NCBI GenBank assembly: GCA_003427395.1
Contig: BFEA01000105.1
Location: 1,256,019 to 1,278,482 of the forward strand
Origin: Chara braunii
Taxonomy: Eukaryota; Streptophyta; Charophyceae; Charales; Characeae
DNA: 22,464 nucleotides
Direction of reading: 5' to 3'
Under the pieces are notes generated by a model. It was not told the DNA's origin. It saw only the letters and a list, made by a program, of their open reading frames with translations, and searched no databases. The position numbers were made by a program, and so were the translations under genes. Numbering within the stretch: the stretch's first letter is position 1; every line of letters begins with the position of its first letter. This document shows positions 19,264-22,464 of this stretch, one piece after another.

Positions 19264-19577
19264 TTGAAGGGCAAATTCCGAGATTGTATCTTCCGTAGCT
19301 TCTCTTACCTTTCTTGCTCTTTATCATTTATCTGACAGGTTCATGCAGTGGACCGGAGAGTAAAGGTGGAAGTAAGGCAAGCTAACAGTCAATCCTCCAC
19401 GATGCTGGAGTAATCGACGCTGGTCAGGGTTCCTTCGGCAAGACGGAAGGAAGCGTGAGTGGGTTTCATGATGGAATATTTTCTTCTGAACAGGAACCGG
19501 ACTGATGCTGCCCAGAATGGAAACGGGGTCAGGGCCATAAGGACCTGTTTTATGTATTAACAAAAAAAAAAAAAAAA
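19264..19577 (+). other. LINE copy A 3' UTR and poly(A)
   Basis: About 300 bp follow the ORF2 stop. From about 19367 the sequence parallels copy B (reverse complement of 20537-20740): AAGGCAAGCTAACAGTCAAT, CCTTCGG..GGAAGGAAGCG, GAACCGGACTGA and CCATAAGG. A small stem CTCCA..TGGAG (about 19396-19411) recurs in B as CTCCACCAAAGTGGAG. It ends in 16 A at 19562-19577. Copy B's region between ORF2 and this tail is several hundred bases longer, so A has a deletion or B an insertion there. Confidence 0.85.
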
Positions 19578-20017
19578 TGGTTGTCTGGAAATTGAGGCCT
19601 CCGTTAACCGCCTCTCTTCAAGAGGCTTAACCTCTCAACATACCTGTCATAACAGAAGCTCACTAACCAATAATCATGCATATAACCTACAACAACTTAC
19701 ATAACAATCTCAAATTACCTGGGCCTGGTCACCTGTGGATATATCTCAAGACTGAAGAAAAAAGAAAGAAAAAAGGGAAAAAAAAAAACGTCTTGCATGG
19801 ACTGGATGGTTTTAACCACCAGTGCGTCCAAGTGGAATCAGCTCAATCTGCCCACTTTTCCCAGGCCAGGTTACCGTTCCACAGCAGGGGAAACCATTCA
19901 TTTCCAGGTAGACACAGGCCCACCTGGCTGGTTCTTCTTTCTTTCTTTTTTTTTTTTTTCCTTCTTTTTTAACACAAACAACCCTGGGATCAGCTTGAGG
20001 CGCTGGTAAGAGCAGAC
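19578..20017. other. Unassigned sequence between LINE A and the CCGGAC element
   Basis: No gene or known repeat is seen. An A/G-rich tract (about 19756-19790) and a T/C-rich tract (about 19930-19970) lie in inverted arrangement 140 bp apart. A short near-palindrome GCCTCTCTTCAAGAGGC sits at about 19610-19626. Confidence 0.5.
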
Positions 20018-20190
20018 CATGGCAACCGCGGACCTGGACCCTGACATGTCTGGACCGAGGCCCAGACATTTGTCTGTACTGGTCCAGACGTCCGGTAATC
20101 CGGACAGGCACCGGACAACCGGACAGGACCGGACCCGGACCGTCCGGACCGGTACGCTAGACACAAAAATATCCGGACTGGAAAAAAAAT
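20018..20190 (+). mobile_element. One end of a second CCGGAC-type TIR element
   Basis: It begins CATGGCAACCGCGGACC, matching the CATGGCTACG terminus at 6734 in eight of ten positions. Repeated CCGGAC/GTCCGG units follow to about 20177, then an A-rich stretch (20180-20200), the same order as at 6734-6857. The other end is not in the window. The eight bases before it are GAGCAGAC (20010-20017), and no second copy flanks a CGTTGCCATG end here. It is truncated or extends past the minus-strand LINE. 20200-20374 is AT-rich with no feature. Confidence 0.65.
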
Positions 20191-20374
20191 TAAAAAAATA
20201 GTAATAACTTACTAATAAGCAGTACTAACCACAGCTTACTGTCTTTCACTATTCACAACTTGACAGCTCAATAGAGTCAATACTGTCACAGACATTCACA
20301 AAGGCTCTCACAGCACTTGAAACCAGTTCTCAACAGACCAATCCCAAGTCAGAAAAAAACAGAGCTTTGAACTT

Positions 20375-20518
20375 TGAAGTTAGACTTCTTTTTTTTTTTT
20401 TTTTTTTTTATTTGGACCATTTCACGATTTATGTGTGTCATCCTTGCGCAGGGCCATGCTAATCTTCTCTATATCGTTCCAATTTTAACGGATGTCCCGA
20501 AGGACTGAAGTTAGACTT
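20375..20518 (-). pseudogene. U6: U6 snRNA retropseudogene with poly(A) and 13-bp target duplication
   Basis: The minus strand from 20505 to 20411 (95 nt) reads as plant-type U6: a 5' GUCC stem with UUCGG, then ACAUCCG, then AAAATTGGAACGATA, GAGAAGATTAGCATGG, GCGCAAGGATGACAC and AAATGGTCCAAA at the 3' end. U6 forms the spliceosome catalytic core, but this copy is probably dead. The invariant ACAGAGA box is ATAGAGA, a C is missing in GGCCCCTGCGC, and the 5' stem is shortened. A tail of about 21 A (20409-20389) follows, and both sides carry the perfect repeat TGAAGTTAGACTT (20375-20387 and 20506-20518). A-tail plus target duplication shows LINE-mediated retrotransposition. No snRNA promoter (USE/TATA) is visible upstream, where LINE B's A-tail abuts. 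Confidence 0.93.
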
Positions 20519-20534
20519 TTTTTTTTTTTTTTTT

Positions 20535-21382
20535 GACAAAGCAGGGCCTTATGGTCCTGGCTCCTTCTATTCTGGGGAGCGTCAGTCCGGTTCCTATTCC
20601 ACCGGCAAGTCAANATGATCATTACATCAAGATAAAACTCACACACGCTTCCTTCCGTCGGCCGAAGGATCCCTGAACAGCATTGATTGCTCCACTTTGG
20701 TGGAGGATTGACTGTCAGCTTGCTTTGTCCCTCTCTTTCCTCTCAGACCTAAGGTTCCGATCTGCCAGATAACACTGTTATTCCTAGAAAGAGCTCCTCC
20801 GCTACCCTTGCGAGTCTGTTTCGCCCCCTTGCATCTCTCTGACCCTTTGTGGTAGACCCTGGACCCTTGGCTTTCACTTCAGAGGCCTGACTTCCTCTTC
20901 CTATTTTGGCTACTTTTCCTTTATAAGGCCTCCTGAGAAAAAAACGTCGCTCTATCCCCTCAAAACTGTGAACCGTTTTAACCTTTTAGGCTCGCCTAAT
21001 ATCCNCTTGTTCTGGACTTGTAGTGTNGNCTTTTCCACTTAGCGCTGCCAAACGAAGCTGTGAGATTTTTGCCTGTCGAGGTCCTGTAGAGGTTTGCCCG
21101 TCCCTTGTTATCTGTTTCCGATAGCCTCTTTCTGAGATTTGAGCTATGCCCATGAATCCGAAATGTGCTTGTCCTGTCGTGTTTCAGGATGTAATTGGTA
21201 CCACCGCCTTTGCCTTCTGGTGGGCTCTCCTTTCTGGTAATGAGACATGCTTCCCGTAGGAACAGCACTCCTCGCTCTCAGTCGTCCTGTTTTATCCCTT
21301 CCCCGTTCCTGTGTAGTCTCCGTCTCCCGTTCTTACGCTGTTCCTTGTCATCTGCCTAGGCTTGCTCAATACTATTGTCTCT
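20535..21382 (-). other. LINE copy B 3' UTR
   Basis: About 850 bp. The distal 200 bp (20535-20740) match copy A's tail and include a perfect stem CTCCAC-CAAA-GTGGAG and a CCTTCGG..GGAAGG stem. 20741-21382 has no counterpart in copy A. One open frame of 90 codons on the minus strand (21268-20996) includes N-derived unknown residues and has no recognisable domain. Confidence 0.7.
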
Positions 21383-22464
21383 TCACACTTCTGGTCCGAA
21401 AAGGCCTTGCCGTTGCCCCGTTGGTCCTTGTCCCGGCCTGTTCCGAGAGTTGGAGTTGTGCCAGTCCTTGCAGTGGATACGGTCGTCTCGCAGATCAGCA
21501 ACTTTTCCTCCTATCAGCCATGTCCTGTTCAAAGTCAGTCTTGCCTTCTTCCGCTGTTCCTCGTCTTCTGACCATGATAGCTTGATTTTCCGCCGTCGGC
21601 ATAAGATTTCCGCCTGTATCATTTCCTTCGTCTCCAGCCAACACCTTTCACGTGCGTTGGCCACTCCTTCAATCGTTCTGCTGCATCTTTCTTTCCATAT
21701 GATCCACAGTGTCACCTTCCTGATGAGTCCATACCAAATCTTTTCCGCTTTCCGGAGATGTGCAGGGATGTTAGTCAGAAGAAGAAGTTGGAAGGGGTGT
21801 TCGGGAAAGGGGGTCGGGAAGAGGGAGTTCCATAGGGTCGAGGCTCGTGCCAAAATTCTGTCGCCTCCCTACAGTGCACTAAACAGTGAACTATATCCTC
21901 TACAGCCCCTTCCGTACATACTTTGCAGTGATCAGAACTATCGGGGTCTGAACCTTTCCGCCTCACGTGAAGCCATTGGTTGACTGGTAGTGCTGCGTAT
22001 GTAATCAGCCATTGGAGACTCCTGATTTTGATGGGTCTAATTGTCTTATNATTCTTCCATGGAATCTGTGNGATCTTGTCTGCTTCTTGCCCTATTANTT
22101 TTTNCCACCTGGCCTTGATCACCGGTTCTGGGTCTTTTGTTTTTAGCAGNAGTTCNTACCCAAATTTGACCGTGTAATCCTGGATGAGGGTGAGTTTCTT
22201 TGTGCTTGCCCCCCTTTCTGGTTTCCATGCCCATTCCCNTGGGTCAAACTCCAGGTTGTGTATGGCCGTATCGATTCTGAAGATGGCCTTGGGCCATGTA
22301 CCTAAGACCCTTACTTTTCTGAGCAGGAAGTAGTCCATGATTGTTGTTTCCACGTTACCGCACAAAGTCGGGTTCTGAAGAAGGTTAAGCCCACGAGGTA
22401 GAGGAAGGAGAAGGAAGAAGAGGTGAGGGAGAGGAGGCAGAGCAAGGGAAAGAGTCGAGAACTC
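21383..22464 (-). pseudogene. LINE copy B ORF2 C-terminus with zinc-binding domain
   Basis: From the right: RKVRVLGTWPKAIFRIDTAI (about 22320-22260), DYTVKFG and LLKTKDPEPVIKARW (about 22185-22105), LPVNQWLHVRRK (about 21995-21960), and the zinc-binding cysteines in CKVCTEGAVEDIVHCLVHC (about 21930-21875). A frame change near 21845 follows, then LWNSLFPTPFPEHPFQLL, KVTLWIIWKERCSRTIEG, RTWLIGGKVADLRD and CKDWHNS, with the stop near 21383. It preserves the sequence across the point where the chromovirus split copy A. In L1-type ORF2 this domain follows RT and helps retrotransposition. The frame change could be real or due to low sequence quality. Confidence 0.87.

Larger units (their letters stand above)
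160..19577 (+). mobile_element. Decayed L1-like non-LTR retrotransposon (LINE copy A), split into four blocks
   Basis: The order is an ORF1-like region, an APE-type endonuclease, a reverse transcriptase, a zinc-binding C-terminus, a 3' UTR and 16 A (19562-19577), all on the plus strand. Three insertions interrupt it: about 5263-5790, 6116-9411 and 10680-18676. The blocks belong together because protein similarity resumes at each junction. At the last junction, minus-strand copy B (near 21980) carries the uninterrupted sequence. Leaving out the insertions and the extra tandem units, the element is about 6.5-7 kb, usual for L1-type LINEs. The 5' boundary is not established. The bases after the poly(A) (TGGTTGTCTGG) have no clear match near the window start, so no target duplication was found. 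All reading frames are broken, so it cannot be autonomous. Confidence 0.85.
20519..22464 (-). mobile_element. LINE copy B, same family as copy A, 3' part
   Basis: On the minus strand it runs from the window end into ORF2 C-terminal sequence, a long 3' UTR and a poly(A) (T run 20519-20534; 20517-20518 are shared with the U6 duplication). Protein and 3'-UTR sequence parallel copy A at 10366-10679 and 18677-19577. The 5' part lies outside the window. All N bases of the window fall within this copy, so its reading-frame breaks are less certain than those of copy A. Confidence 0.88.

Noticed and set aside
21375-21983. 202-codon plus-strand open frame at the right end
   Set aside because: It is antisense to LINE copy B ORF2, which shows clear zinc-binding and family motifs, and has no domain of its own.

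Overview
This window reads as a eukaryotic, repeat-dominated intergenic region. I see no intact host gene. Nearly everything from end to end is transposable-element sequence, much of it nested, and every protein-coding remnant carries stops or frameshifts. A minus-strand U6 snRNA pseudogene has the plant/green-algal type 5' stem (GUCC..UUCGG..GGACAUCCG) rather than the animal type. With a chromodomain Ty3/gypsy element and an L1-like APE-type LINE, this points to the green lineage. A streptophyte alga such as a charophyte would fit, but that is inference. Undetermined bases (N) occur only between about 20614 and 22240.

Layout. The backbone is one decayed plus-strand LINE (copy A) in four blocks: ORF1-like region (about 160-1806), endonuclease (about 1926-2700) and reverse transcriptase (about 2900-5262); RT continuation (5791-6115); C-terminal region (9412-10679); zinc-binding C-terminus, 3' UTR and poly(A) (18677-19577). 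Three insertions separate the blocks. They are a dimeric A-tailed element (about 5263-5790), a 3.3-kb A-tailed element of unknown identity bounded by a 16-bp target-site duplication (6116-9411), and a Ty3/gypsy chromovirus with 1.02-kb LTRs (10680-18676). Inside the 3.3-kb element sits a 607-bp DNA-transposon-like element (6734-7340) with 10-bp perfect terminal inverted repeats, 8-bp target duplication and dense CCGGAC subterminal repeats. Copy A also carries an internal tandem triplication of about 510 bp within its RT region.

Right flank. After copy A's poly(A) come about 440 bp of unassigned sequence, one end of a second CCGGAC-type element (20018-20190), the U6 retropseudogene (20411-20505, minus) with poly(A) and a 13-bp target duplication, and the 3' part of a second LINE of the same family on the minus strand (copy B, 20519 to the window end). 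Copy B is what allows copy A to be read across the chromovirus junction.

How the parts relate. The A-tailed insertions and the U6 copy have the hallmarks of LINE-driven target-primed reverse transcription, so LINE copies like A and B are plausible drivers (inference). Relative order from nesting: LINE A first, then the three insertions, and the 607-bp element after the 3.3-kb one. The chromovirus LTRs differ by roughly 5% over the part I compared by eye, mostly transitions, so this insertion is not very recent.
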